NCBI GenBank assembly: GCA_022496805.1 | Contig: CM040103.1 | Coordinates: 8,202,001-8,266,000, forward strand | Source of the DNA: Pohlia nutans | Lineage: Eukaryota > Streptophyta > Bryopsida > Bryales > Mniaceae | DNA: 64,000 bases | Direction: 5' to 3' | In this document: positions 12,325-24,030 of the stretch, piece after piece | Layout of the letters: every line of letters starts with the position of its first letter | Numbering within the stretch: position 1 is the first letter of the stretch | Position numbers and translations under genes: made by a program | Notes under the pieces: generated by a model | The model's database searches: none | What the model was told of the DNA's origin: nothing | Seen by the model: only the letters and a program-made list of their open reading frames with translations

Positions 12325-12825
12325 TCACAGCCCAGTAATCAAGTTCGAAGAAAATGCTCAATCCCTTCATTCCTGACGCCGCCAAAGGCACAATCCCTTC
12401 TTCCACTTTAGTCCACATAGCAAGCCATTCCCACCCAGTCCACCTTTTTGGCGGTCCCATGCTTTCTTCGTTCAATCCACCCCACAAAGCATTAAACCGT
12501 CTTGCTCTCCATTTGTGACCCCGTGCTAAATACTTACGGTGCCCGTGGTAAATAATTTTACCCAAATGCTCAGTACAATATGCGGGCACCTCAAATGGTC
12601 CGCACGGGGGGCATGCATGGTACCCTTGTGTTTGTAATGAAGAGGCTATTCCATAACCAGGGTAATCATGCATAGTCCACATCAAAACAACTTTTGTAAC
12701 ATGTGTACGACGGTTGATGTGAGGAGAAGACATATCAGTTACACGCACCCCGTCTGCCCACAATGTCTTTAACTCTTCCACGAGTGGCCTTAGGTATACA
12801 TTCATATCCTTTACCTTTTTTTTTC
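12325..12825 (-). CDS. Transposase_21 (tnp2) core exon, second part
   Basis: It encodes KDMNVYLRPLVEELKTLWADGV, matching the tnp2 signature of a dMDvYLrPLvdeLk type, then a Cys-containing CPPCGP site and the HRKYLARGHKWR segment. A TTCAG/GAAAAA acceptor sits at 12825, in phase with the exon ending at 14811. A GTGA/GTACTC donor at 12325 joins in phase to the DUF4218 exon. Confidence 0.82.
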
Positions 12826-12855
12826 CTGAACATATACCACGAATTTTTTTATTAA

Positions 12856-13438
12856 ACTCCTAAATATATCAGGGTGTCCCTAGAATTGACAATTTGAGAT
12901 AAAACACTATATTCTACCATTTAGAATAATATTCTCGAATGGAAATACACATGGAAATTCTCCATATTGAATTTTACATTCCATCTGTACGGTTTCATTC
13001 ACTAATACAATCGCCAATATTTTATTTTAAAATTTGAAAGTTAATGTAAAATATTCCTTCCAAATTCGATTACCAATTATAATATCAATATTTTTTGAGT
13101 AATATTTGTTGGAATGAGTTTGAAATGAGATACTGTTCAATGTGATGATACTTTGAACATTTTTGTGTTTCTTAAATTTCTGACCTCATTTTCCACGATT
13201 CCACATTTACCTAGAGTGTTTGCAATTTTGGCTTGGTCAAGGCAGTGACATACTTCTACATTTCTGGTTGTAGAAAATAATGTACTCTAGTATGGCTAAA
13301 TAGGTAGATTAGATAGGGGAACAACTTGGTGAATAGTCTCAAAAAAATTGGATGAGTTTCATCAAAGCATTGATGAGAACGCGAGAAGGCTTTGAATTCA
13401 TTCGTGATCCAGGTTATGGACTATGGGACGTTTAGGGG
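12856..13438. mobile_element. TTAA-type MITE in a transposase intron (inverted relative to 300-879)
   Basis: The body is an inverted, diverged copy of 300-879. Its right end is GACGTTTAGGGG followed by TTAC; the left end is degenerate (TTAA then ACTCCTAAAT). It sits in the intron between 12825 and 14811. Confidence 0.6.
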
Positions 13439-14810
13439 TTACATTGTATATGAATTGGTCACAATACCCTGTGTACCCGGCCAGCTTGTTTGTTAATTAT
13501 TCGGAAAATGACTGACATGTTAAATTCATTCAGCAGAGAATCTACAGTATTCAGAAGACTAGAACAGTATAGCATTTTAAAATAGTGAAAGGACAGGGAT
13601 ATCTCAATGCATTAGAACATGAATAATACTTTCAAAAATAATTTATTTTCAAGCACCAACACAGATTATGCACCTTCCAGGCCATTCACTTGTTGATTAA
13701 ATTCAAGCAATCCAAAACTCCAGTCAATTTTGAATGTCCTGGCCACTATTTATTTTTGAGATATCCCACTCCTCCCTTGCTGGATTAGAGTAAGGTTGAG
13801 GTACCTTATTCCGATAACTTAAGCTACCTACACTATTTATGAACTAGCAATTAATAGGGTGATATTTTTCCCGGGTTGGAAGTTAGAGGTCACAGAGAAT
13901 GCAAATTTTTTCATTAATTATTTCCCAATATTGAAATTTGTACAATTTTTCAAAGTGAAAAGTACTTCAGCACCCAAAACCGATCATATTCTCTAAGGTA
14001 CAAATGAGGTACATCTTGTATTTCAAAATATAGAAATTAGGCTTTTTTGGTTTTGTGTCCTTGGTCGCTTCAAAGTACCTCAACCTTACTCTGTTCGGGA
14101 ACATTTTTGATGCAACGAGTCAGTGTCATTTATTTTCCAAAAGGAACCGGTTTTTATAGATTATATCCTGTATATTTCGTCTATGAATACTACATATAAT
14201 TAATTTTTAGTCCTTTTATTCGATGGTTTGCCCCCAAAATGTAAACCATGGAAAAGAAATGTACCAAAGACAAAAATTACAATACTATAGAAAGATTCCC
14301 ATCTTGACCAAAACAAAGGGTAAAAAATTTGATGAACAGTAAAAACTTGCAGCATGTTCATGTGAATTAGTTTATCTAGCGCTAATCTACCTACTTCTTG
14401 TACTGAGTGCGTAATGTAGATGTCAATGTGAATATCACTTTTGTCCAGTTCACTTCATCATACATTGTTATTTGTGATTTTAATTAACCAAGGCTATCTC
14501 TTGAAATTAAATATATAAACCCAATTTGACAAATATCTATTGCAAAATATCAGTTGCCATACATGGGAGAACATGCATGAGGACATGGTACGGTTATCAT
14601 TATTTGATTTTTCTTGTTATAATTGTTTGTTTTGAAGATCCAATCCATCAAAAATAACAGAGCAGGTTTTTCTTTCTTTCGCATTGGAATTAATTGCACC
14701 ATTTCTCTTAAAAAAAAAACAGAAGAGTTATAAAATGAGAGTGCATTACCTTAATAACCAATACAATCATGTACAACTTTGAACCAGAAAGTTAAAGTTT
14801 GTATATGCAC

Positions 14811-15147
14811 CTGGAACTATAGCGGAAAGGATTATGTGCGTTGGTTTTATAGCCAACCATGGGGGAATATTTAGATTCACGAGAGTAATTGGCCATGTCG
14901 AGTGACTTGTTGCATTATTTCCAAAGGGATTAACGCCGTCTGTTGCAAGACCCAAAAATACAGAATCGGAACGACCGTTCAGCATAGGATATTTCTTCGT
15001 TATATGCTTCCAGGCCTTGCAATCTGAGGGAATCCTCAAAACTCCATCTTTGCTCACGTTGTCATAGTGATGCGTCATCAACTGGGCAAGTGTCGGACTC
15101 TGGTATATTGCTTGCAACCTTGGGGTAATTGGGAAGTAATGCATTTT
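14811..15147 (-). CDS. Transposase_21 (tnp2) core exon, first part
   Basis: It encodes KMHYFPITPRLQAIY, then AWKHITKKYPML and LGLATDGVNPFGN with STWPITLVNLNIPPWL, the most conserved stretch of plant CACTA transposases. The donor CAG/GTGCAT leaves phase 1, which the next exon at 12825 completes. Confidence 0.85.
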
Positions 15148-15285
15148 CTACGATGAAACCAAAATGACATAGAAATTTTAGTTAGAAAAAAAAGCCACTA
15201 CATAAATTATAATCATAACTATGAATATAATACAACGGAGAACAATGTAGTAAGGAATGGGTGGATTTTATAACACACCTTTCTT

Positions 15286-15852
15286 GGTATTGTTTTGCCG
15301 ATAAGGCCTTCTCGGTATCGTGACCGATTGCACTTTGGGCAGAAATTACGTTCCTCGTTGTCTTTGCCAAAATACAGGAAATCGTCACAAGGGCAAGCAT
15401 GTATCGTATTATAATCTAAACCAATCTCGGTAATAACTTTTCGTGCTTCTGCTCGCGACTTCGGCATCTTGGAATCTAACTTCGGATCAATAATATGCTT
15501 GTTTATGGCATGTAAAACATCATCAAAACATACATTACTCATTCCAGGATTTTTAGCTTGGATTTTGAGCAATATCATAATAATAGCCAGTCGATTGGTT
15601 GAGGCCCTGGTGTAGATCGGTGTGGATGCCTCTCTCCAAATTTGTAATTTCCTCCTCGTGAAACCCCGGTATCTCATTATCCATTGGTACAGGCTCTACA
15701 CCGATGTGGTTTAATATGAAATCAGCCATGACAATGTCTGCGTCATCCCCTTCATCGTTGTCTATGGCGTCCACGGCATCGGTTGTGGGCACAGGACCAG
15801 AAGGAACTGGTAATTCCATAAAACTAGGTAGTATACTCGGATGGTCACCCAT
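15286..15852 (-). CDS. tnp2 N-terminal region with frame change
   Basis: The upstream frame encodes MGDHPSILPSFMELP and an acidic segment. The downstream frame encodes PIYTRASTNRLAIIMILLKI, then IHACPCDDFLYFGKDNEE and CPKCNRSRY, the usual CxxD/CxxC region of tnp2 proteins. The two frames overlap at about 15600-15640 with no obvious splice site, so a frameshift is likely. The donor is AAG/GTGTGT. Confidence 0.75.
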
Positions 15853-16992
15853 GCCTGCCCTGTAAAAAGCCTGGCAAAAAAATACACATATTAAATCGCA
15901 CTATGCATACAACAAGTTCTTTACGCCCAAAAATTAGTGTAATGGCCAGATTTGGTAATCATGTACATCATATACTCCCCATTCCCTGATTATTCAATCA
16001 CTTCAGAGTTGACAAATAAAAATTGCAACTCCAGTATTTCCCAATACCAATATCCATGTTCTCTCCATGTATGATCATCATATCACAGTTTAGCCCAATC
16101 TTTGCCTTGTTTTTATTATTAGACTCTCACAGTAGCTTTTATATTTATGAGAAATAACATAGGTCGGAATAGTTCATTAAGTTCTCGTCGCGATGTAATT
16201 TATGACAGAAAAATATTACATGAACGACACATTTTAACTAGAGTAAATAATATGAAATTGTCAAATAATACAATTCGACTCATCATTATCCATTGTACCG
16301 GTAAGAAAATAAATATCGTATGTATCAACTCCCAAGTTTGCAAAACTTAATACACTAAGCTCATTTATAATATTATTTTTGACAAAGTAGTATTAATCAC
16401 ATTGCATGAATATGAATGCCCACATGTATGTGATATTCATGTAAAAGCGAATTATGACCAATCTTTATTGTACTACCATGATTAGCTTTTGTTGTCATAA
16501 TCAAAGGATTGATTCAATCCTTGCACATGGTTAATACACCCCACATGGTTACGCAATATGAATGTCAAATCCAACCACCACACTTGTGCGTGATGATGGG
16601 GTTCTGCATTTTTTTAGTTTTTCTATTGATGACTACTTGATAATTTTGTGCAACAGTACCCCATAGTCCCATACTCCATATGCAATCTTGGATGTTATAA
16701 AATTACACAGGTGTATACCTAGAAACTCATATACTAAGTTTCAATCTTGTTATAATGGAATAAAAATAGCAGAAACAAATGATATTATGTTAAACACTGA
16801 ACACCTAGAGGCATCTCCATATTTGGTTGTGCTACACAGTTGCATTATGTAATGCAATTTTACCCAAATATAAACAATGATATCATTTAGTAAATCAAAC
16901 TATAACCATTGTACAAGCCGAGGTAATTTTAAATTACATTGTTGTGGTTAGAAAAAAATAAAATTGGAGAAGAGTTAGCCTAAATTGAACAC

Positions 16993-17328
16993 CTAGGCGG
17001 TAAGGGGTTTATCCCGAATAATGTGTTGCAGTGAATTGAAGACCCAAAAATTTACCTCGTATGTTTGCGCTGTCCCATAGGATCGTATGTGGCGTCCAAT
17101 CACAGACATAAATCTAACGGACGGCCGGGGCAAACGGGCGCAATTACGACAGGGGCATACATTGTGAAATTCTCCTTCTTCTTCATCTTGCTCTCCATCA
17201 CTTTCTTCACCGCGTCTTTTAGGAGGTCGGTTTTCACGTTGTAGATGGCCCGACCGTTGATCCAAAGTTACCTGTGATAAAATATCTACTGTGCGGATGG
17301 CCCCAAAGCCCCTCTTCTTACGAGGCAT
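16993..17328 (-). CDS. Transpos_assoc-like exon (N-terminus of tnp2 gene)
   Basis: It begins MPRKKRGFGAIRTVDILSQV with a Lys/Arg-rich, then acidic segment, followed by CPCRNCARLPRPSVRFMSVI and a further HIRSYGTAQTYEVNFWVF stretch. This resembles the transposase-associated zinc-binding domain at the start of many CACTA transposases. Its place upstream of the tnp2 core on the same strand supports a first or second coding exon. Confidence 0.6.
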   Translation of the reverse strand: MPRKKRGFGAIRTVDILSQVTLDQRSGHLQRENRPPKRRGEESDGEQDEEEGEFHNVCPCRNCARLPRPSVRFMSVIGRHIRSYGTAQTYEVNFWVFNSLQHIIRDKPLTA

Positions 17329-17394
17329 GATGAAAAATATCCTAAACGTGAAGTACCTATGCCCATAGGAAGATTCTTATAAAACCAAAATCAT

Positions 17395-17418
17395 AAACCC
17401 TAAACCCTAAATCCTAAA
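17395..17418. repeat. Short interstitial telomere-like repeat
   Basis: ATAAACCCTAAACCCTAAAT contains about three CCCTAAA-type units. It lies between two minus-strand ORFs in the CACTA promoter region. Telo-box motifs occur in plant promoters, so a regulatory role is possible but unproven. Confidence 0.55.
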
Positions 17419-17740
17419 CGGAATCTAGTTCACGGAGGTCATCAGAGATATCTTGTAGGAGTTTTCGGGACTGTTCCTGAAGCTTTATAGAATTCAAGCG
17501 GATTTCTTCTGACACTTTTAACATTTCTTCTGACTCTCGCAACATTTCTTCCGTAACCTTTTTATTTTTCTCTTTCTTTAATCGCTTTTTCTGTGACCCC
17601 TCTTTGTCATATTGTTTAAGAAATTGACGAACTTCGCGACTTAGCTGGGCTCTTTGTTGGGCAAAATTTTCAACTGGCTCAGCATCCACACTAGCATCAC
17701 CCTCGCTACCTTTGTGAATACTACCGGACACGTTGTCCAT
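17414..17740 (-). CDS. Coiled-coil ORF in the CACTA element (108 aa)
   Basis: The protein starts MDNVSGSIHKGSEGD. It has a central Lys-rich stretch (KKRLKKEKNKK), then heptad-like EEMLRESEEMLKVSEEIRL and QEQSRKLLQDI, so a C-terminal coiled coil is likely. It lies just upstream of the tnp2 gene on the same strand and could be its first exon or a separate accessory protein. I do not recognise a family. Confidence 0.45.
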   Translation of the reverse strand: MDNVSGSIHKGSEGDASVDAEPVENFAQQRAQLSREVRQFLKQYDKEGSQKKRLKKEKNKKVTEEMLRESEEMLKVSEEIRLNSIKLQEQSRKLLQDISDDLRELDSV

Positions 17741-18273
17741 GTCGTCGCAAGTGCTTCAGTCGCTACCTTTCTGGCCATTCTTCAGTTTCTGGAAGATGTC
17801 ATGCGCAGAGTAAACCCGATTTCTTTGGTTCTGCGAAAACATACAAGCAAATCAGAAATTTTGTCGAATAGCCGTTAAAGGGATATGACCATTTCAAATG
17901 ATGTAGCGAAATACTTTCAATTGGTCATATTGTATAAACAAAATATATTTCTACTTGAGGTACTTAGGTCTGAACTTCAATAATACGATTATGCTAAGTG
18001 AAAATGAGAGTCCGGTTTATATTAAAGGTATGAGCATTTACTCATGTAATAAATTAAATAAAATTACGTATGTGGGAAATAATAAGTGTATAGAGTAAGG
18101 GGAAAAAGAGACGAATTCATATGGAAGGGAAAAAATACCATATTAATTGGCATACAAATTTGTTAATGTTGTAATTAGCGAATACATTTAATCGAAGATC
18201 GAAATGCAACATAAGTACTCAATCATGTAAATCTAAAGTATTAGTACTCTAAAAATCACATCAATAATCATAC

Positions 18274-18936
18274 CCCAATGATATGAGAACAAAATATAGA
18301 TAAAATAAAATCTTAATATGATTCATGTGCAATTAAAACTCCATGGGTTTAGGGGTTACTACTTCTAACCACCATCACTACCATAAATGGTTGGTAAGGG
18401 GGCAATTCAAACATGTACGCAAGAAGGGAAATGTAATATTTTGTATCAATGTCAAAAAATTCCAATGTATCCAAAGACAAAAATTTAAAATTAAATGCCA
18501 CAATAGAATGTTATTTTGTATTTTTCACTTCAAATGCTATGAACTTGCAATGCACATGGTCAAATTTTATGAGATTTTTGTCATACATAGTTTTATTACT
18601 CTAAAGCAAGATGTTAAGATTAAATGACCGTAATGCGTGTAAAATTCAATCTTGTGTGAAAATTTAAAATTCCGGATTTACATGTATAAAAATCCACATT
18701 CACTAGTACTCTAAAAATCACATCTAGTGCATAAATCTAAAATACTAGTACTTTACAAATCACACCAATAATCATACCCCAATGATATGAGAACGAAATA
18801 TAGATAAAGTAAAATTTTAATATGATTCATGTGCAATTAAAACTCCATGGGTTTAGGGGTTACTACTTCTAACCACCATCAGTGCCATAAATGGTTGGTA
18901 AGGGGGCAATTCAAACATTTACACAAGAAGGGAAAT
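18274..18936. repeat. Direct repeat pair (~160 bp) in CACTA promoter region
   Basis: The stretches 18274-18433 and 18778-18936 are nearly identical, including TCCATGGGTTTAGGGGTTAC and CATAAATGGTTGGTAAGGGG. They are about 504 bp apart, indicating a local tandem duplication. The TTTAGGGGTTAC motif resembles the TTAA-element termini. Confidence 0.8.
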
Positions 18937-19097
18937 TTTAAACGCAGTTACAGAGGTTTAGAACACTTACCAACGGCGCTGCCACGTCAGCTGGGGTTGT
19001 GGAAAGCCTCATCTGGACCGTCCATTTATTGGCACTCCCGATCGTGAGGGGGTTTAGGGAAATTTTTTGGCCACTCTTTCTTCTCCCGTTAGCCGCC

Positions 19098-19236
19098 TGT
19101 TGTCTCCCTCCCTTGCGCGCAGCCTGTTTCTTTTTACTTCTCACCAAGGCAGTGGTCTCCCTCCCTTGCACGCAGCCTGTTGTTCTTCCTTCTCACCAAG
19201 GCAGTGGTCTCCCTCACTTGCGCGCAGCCTGTTGAT
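19098..19236. repeat. Three tandem ~52-bp repeats upstream of the TnpA-like gene
   Basis: Copies of GTCTCCCTCCCTTGCGCGCA begin at 19102, 19155 and 19207, followed by a shared CTTCTCACCAAGGCAGTG spacer. The array precedes the likely 5' exon of the plus-strand gene and may be a promoter element. Confidence 0.7.
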
Positions 19237-19472
19237 GTACCAAGCCAGTGTAACTTAATGCGTGTTGAGGTCCACCGAATAGAATTCTATCGAGTCTTGA
19301 GCATTTGTGATTGGGTGCTTACGATTTGTGATTGTTAGAGAGCTGGACTTTTACCTGTAGTGTTGCGTAGACGGAAGGCATTGAGCGATCTACAAAGGGG
19401 CGGAGCTCGCTCGCTCGCTGGCGGTGCGGCTTGCCTGATCTTCGAGTTTTGCGCCTGGAGAACAAGTGCAAG

Positions 19473-19593
19473 GTGAGACACAATGTATCATATTGCTTCC
19501 TTGAACGCGAATTGCAATTGACTCAGGTTGTTTATGGTGTTTGTGCAATGGTGCGTTCTACTAACGCAGAAGTTGATTTACCCTAAACCACAG
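19473..19593 (+). other. Likely 5' UTR intron of the TnpA-like gene
   Basis: A GCAAG/GTGAGA donor at 19472/19473 and a pyrimidine-poor ACCACAG/GCAACG acceptor at 19593 flank 121 bp just upstream of the ATG at 19626. Confidence 0.45.
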
Positions 19594-19625
19594 GCAACGA
19601 AGCTTTGCTGGAGTCCATACCGGCG

Positions 19626-22600
19626 ATGGGGAGGGCCCGCGAAAAGAAAAAGCGGCGGGTTGAAGATGCGGAGCCGCCGAGGGGAGCGAATCTGAATGTT
19701 GGGGCCGGGTTACCTTCGTCAACGAAGAGGGTGCTAGCAGGCCAAGGGGGACCGCCAGTATCTCCAACCTTGCCAAGCGGATCTAAGCTACGGAAAGTGG
19801 CGGAAATCAGCACTCCGCGCGATGATGGCGGCCGTGGTGAATTGACGACGCGAGCTGCTTTGTCCAAGGAAGGAGGGAGGAGGGCGGAGGAAGGTGATGG
19901 CGCTGTTGCACCGAAGGAACGTGGAGGGAGAAAGGAACAAGGAGAAGGGGGGGATAGGCCTTCACCGTCCAGAAAACGGACGATGGATCAGGTAAATTCT
20001 AAACCATCAAAGCGTGGTCGGCCGCATGCTCATAGAGGGAGCAGTCGCAAGCACCAAGGGCGCAAGGAGTGCGCGGCGTTGAAGGAAGTCATGGGGGAGG
20101 TCTTGGCAATGGCTGGGGTGCTCAAGGCTGCGAGGAGTGTGGAGAAACAAGACAACCAGTCAGTCCCCGCTAATTCACCGGCTGCTCCGCCCACTCAGCA
20201 TGGTACCCCCCCTCATTCCCCTAGCTTAAATGTACACATCAACGTGTTTGTGTCACCCCGGAACTTGCCATTCGACCAGTCTACTGTGCCATCGTCCCCT
20301 TTCCAGTCGCCGGCTGTGCATGTTCAGGGAGTTCCAATAGCCGTGAATGTCATACCTGAAAGTCCAGGCCTAGTACGAGGTCGCCCTGTCCGCAATTCTT
20401 TGGCACCCCGTTGCTTAGTGCCGGAGGCTGGAGGGCCAAGCAACGTAGGAATCAGCCCCGTTATGGATAGAGTCGCAGCGAAAACGGATTCGGACCCAAT
20501 TCGTGTAGACTCCATCCAAAACGTGCCAGATCCGCCCTCCAACGAACATGTGGTGGCTGATCTGGGCAAGAAACAACCCGTAGCCGAGGACCGTGTAGAA
20601 GCAGAGGCTGCAGTAGCGAATCGTCCAGATCTACACGCTCCAGTGGCAAATCGTGTAGAACCAGTCGCGGTCGTAGCAGATCTCGCACCTTCTGAGAAGG
20701 TAGTCGCAGATGTTCCTAGAACAAACACTGTAGTCCCGAAACCTGCAGTTGTGGTCCCTGTAGTCACTACACCCCAGCGTGATCCAAAACCAGTTAAAAC
20801 TCATACATCAGTAGCACAAACAGCCCATCCCATAGCACCCAAAGACATCAAGTACTTAATCTCCTTCCTACCCCCACATGAAAAAGAAGCCTTTTTATTC
20901 TCTCACCCACAAGTAGAGGCTGAAATTGTAGGATTTGGAATTGGCCCGCATGCAAGCAATTCATATAAAAGCCCTGGTGTTCCTAGCCACTACTCCGCAA
21001 ACACTAACTCCCTGCAGATAGTGGACCCTCCACCGAAATTAGACATAGAGCAAAAAAAGGCTGAACTAGCACGTAGCAGGGCAGATTTCGAGTGCAGAAA
21101 TAATGCTCGAGTAGCGACAATTGAAACTTACATTCAGAAAATGAGGGAGGAGCGCCTTCTCAAGAAACCGCAGCCAGTACTGGAACGTACAGCAAAAGCA
21201 AAATTTATCACAATTTTGAAAGATGAGCCCGACGAGGAGACACATCATGCTGTGGAGAAGGAACTAGTCCCCAAGGTAGAGGACGATGGGGAGAATCAGA
21301 ATGGCACCACAAAACACAAGAGCGGGGAGCCTTGCAATGATGGGGGGAAAAAAAAGAGTGTAGGCAAACAGAAAGGGAAGGAGACAACTTGTAGTGGTGA
21401 CAAGGAGAAAAACACGGAGAAGGGTGGGAAGAAGTCGAAGCCCAAGAAGGGGGGTGGGGAGAAGGACCCAAAATCCAAGGGCGGTGGTGGGACGCAGGAC
21501 GTGGCTGATCGGGGCTTGGTCAAGGAGAAGGATAAGGGGAGCGAAGACCAAGCACACCCGATGGACCAGGCCCTGCCGGCGGACCAGGCACCCCCGACTG
21601 ACCAAGCACCCCCGACTGACCAAGCACCCACAGTCCAGACATCCTCGCCCAGCGTTGTAAAGACCCGTCGCAAGCACAGGCGAACGCGCCATGCAGCTAG
21701 TACATCGGGAGGGTCCTCTAAAGCCACTTCTTCCACTGGGAATCTATCTAGCCCCGGGAATCATTCGCATTGTAAGAAACAGGCTGGATAGTCCGGAACA
21801 GATGCTAGCTGGGGGCAGCCATTGGAGGTCCCGGCCTTCGAGGTCAACACCTTGGCTGCGCCAACAGGAGCTTTTGGAGAGCATATGAAGGCTTATGCTT
21901 ATGAACAGGCTTCTAAAGAATTTCCTTGGCACAAAAACTGGAATAGGCAGTGTCCAGAGTTAAAGGCTCGGTTTACATTGTTGCTTCGGTTTACATTTGC
22001 TCCAGACCTTGGGAGCCTAAGACCATACTCGCAGCAGTTGGTGGTAACCTACGTGAGAGGCGGTGTAGGCTAAAGAGAAAATTTGAAACATACAAAAACT
22101 GGAAAGTAGTTCCAAGACCAAGTGGGTGCTCACGGAAGTCTTGGTTGAAGATTTATGAAGCAACCAAGGATGAGCGGAAGAAGAGAAAGTCTGAATTGTG
22201 TAAAGCCGCGGCAAATGCGCGCATGGCGGAGGTGGGCTGCAGTCATCGATGTGGGCCTCACGGCGTTAAAGGAATCGGGGCCAGATATGTGAGTACACTC
22301 TACTCACATCTTTTGTAATTCATGCAAATAGAATGGTTTACACCGCATCCCTGACCCTTTTTATATGCTTCCGGAATGTGTGTCAAAACAACTTGTAGCG
22401 TGTCTTTCCTGTGAATTTAAAGTCCATGGATGATGTAATGGCTGTGGCATTGTAAGTTAAGGGGTTATGGTCTTGCTGTCGCTCTATATTTGCTGGGGTG
22501 TTGGATTGTTCACAAAATTGCATGCGCTGGGGTGTTGGATTACGCTGAAATTCGAAGATTACACGTAGGCGAATTCTGGTTGGATAGTTCAGGTATTTTA

Positions 22601-24030
22601 AGCTACCTCAATCATACAAAAGTTATGCTTAAAGCCTGGAAGTAATTTTAGTGTATGATATTGAAGTTAAAAAAGAACTACAGCAGCTGCCCTTGTTATT
22701 CGTGACCGAGGGATTGGTATCAATTAATTTCCTGTACCAGTAGATGCTATCCTTCCATTCCCATTCAGTCATAGTGGACAAAGACTTCTTATTCTATGAA
22801 TGTGTGTGCCCAAAATTTGCACCGTTTCGCACATTTTCGTTGCATAGAGGTAAAAAGAAGAGGATGAACCTTGATTTGACCTTGAAATTTAAATTAATGT
22901 CATGAATGTATAGAGGGACAGTAGAAATTTGTGGTAACGTAGTGGAGTCATATGGACTGAAATTTTTCAACTGGTACTGTGGCATGGGTTACAGAGACTT
23001 GCGAATGGACAATCGGTCACTAAATACATAATGCTTTGTATATCCCTGCATAGGAGGAGGCATGACATATTCAAGAAGTTATACATTTTTCTTATATGCT
23101 GATATTGGTGATGATGTAGCATGTGGTGTTCAGATTATAGAAGGTCTGCAATTAACGTTCATCCAATGGGCGCTTAACTATTTTGACATGGTTGACAGGA
23201 GTGCCACACACTGTGATGGGATGTGACTTCATGTTCTTTTTCTCTCCATCTTACTGTGATGGTCATTGTAGACATGGGTCACAGAAGTGGGTAGGGGCTG
23301 AAGTGGGGATCTACGGTAGTTGTTAAACTGTACTGGGCATTATGTGTACTGCTGTTCCTGATTGTCACCCTTTTAAATGGCTGGGGTAAAGGCTGGGGTT
23401 TAAGGTCAATTGGGGTATGGGGCTGGACTGTTCCCAATGGGGTTGCATGAGGGGGAGGGATCTGGGCAGGGCTGTAATGTGGTACTATGGGCACTACATT
23501 ATACTCTGTGATCAAACCTAAATGCATTGTGGGCTGGGGCTGCTTTTGGGCAGGGATATCGTCACATGAGCAATGGTGTATCATGGTCAATGTAACGCAA
23601 TATTGTATGGCGCTACTCTACGTATGAATTTGTCTTTGTGAGTTACTTGAATAAGTCAAGTAGTAAGCCTAATGCATTTATACTCATGCATTTGTGAAGT
23701 ATTAGATTATGACATTATCATGGTGTGGGCTTGTGCAAACAGTATGAGACATTCAACCGTGAAGCTACTGACGAGGAGTTATCATATGGGAAGCGGAATG
23801 GGTGGATTGCGCTTGAAGAAAGAGTGAATCAAGCGGCGTTGATACTTAAAATGCCTTGTGAGTCTAATGAGAGTCCAAAGAAGGGCAAGGATGCACAGAA
23901 GGGGAAAGGTAAGAAGAAAGTCAGCCTTCCATCACACGAGTCATCGATAGCACCCACATCAGAAGAGAGTGAGGAAGAATATACAGAGGAGACGGATGAA
24001 GATGATGATCCCTCTGATTCCTCGGAGTAG
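19626..24030 (+). pseudogene. CACTA TnpA/Transposase_24-like gene with frame breaks
   Basis: A long first frame (19626-21791, start MGRAREKKKRR) is basic, Pro-rich and disordered. It has VAN/VAD-type repeats near 20590-20720, a short predicted coiled coil (KLDIEQKKAELARSRADFEC), a Lys/Gly-rich tract and DQAPPT repeats near 21570-21630. A TAG at 21789 stops it, but the same frame continues with QPLEVPAFEV and KEFPWHKNWNRQCPELKARF. The homologous part then shifts frame to LRERRCRLKRKFETYKNW and RKSWLKIYEATKDERKKRKS. A TAT/GTGAGT donor (22288) and CAG/TATGAG acceptor (23743) join in phase to an exon with YETFNREATDEELSYG and an acidic tail. This layout matches the plant Transposase_24 group, thought to bind the element ends. 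A spliced bypass of the TAG cannot be excluded. Confidence 0.72.
22289..23742 (+). other. Intron of the TnpA-like gene
   Basis: It begins GTGAGTACAC and ends TGTGCAAACAG, and joins two phase-0 codons (TAT, TAT). I see no gene inside; the minus-strand ORF near 23279-23590 lacks recognisable features. Confidence 0.6.

Larger units (their letters stand above)
8882..17328 (-). pseudogene. CACTA tnp2-type transposase gene, frameshifted
   Basis: A multi-exon gene read right to left. In order it carries a Transpos_assoc-like zinc domain (16993-17328), the tnp2 N-terminal region (15219-15852), two parts of the Transposase_21 core (14811-15147 and 12325-12825), the DUF4218 region (about 11130-12207), and a DUF4216 region with an acidic tail (8882-9637). 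Exon borders with good consensus include AAG/GTGTGT before 15286, GTAG/AAAATG at 15147, CAG/GTGCAT at 14811 and TTCAG/GAAAAA at 12825. At least two frame changes without convincing splice sites, near 15600-15640 and 11190-11225, indicate decay or sequence errors. In an intact element this protein binds the ends with TnpA and cuts the DNA. Confidence 0.88.

Noticed and set aside
20324..20767. Minus-strand Thr/Ala-rich frame of 147 codons
   Set aside because: It is the antisense shadow of the GC-rich TnpA-like coding region.
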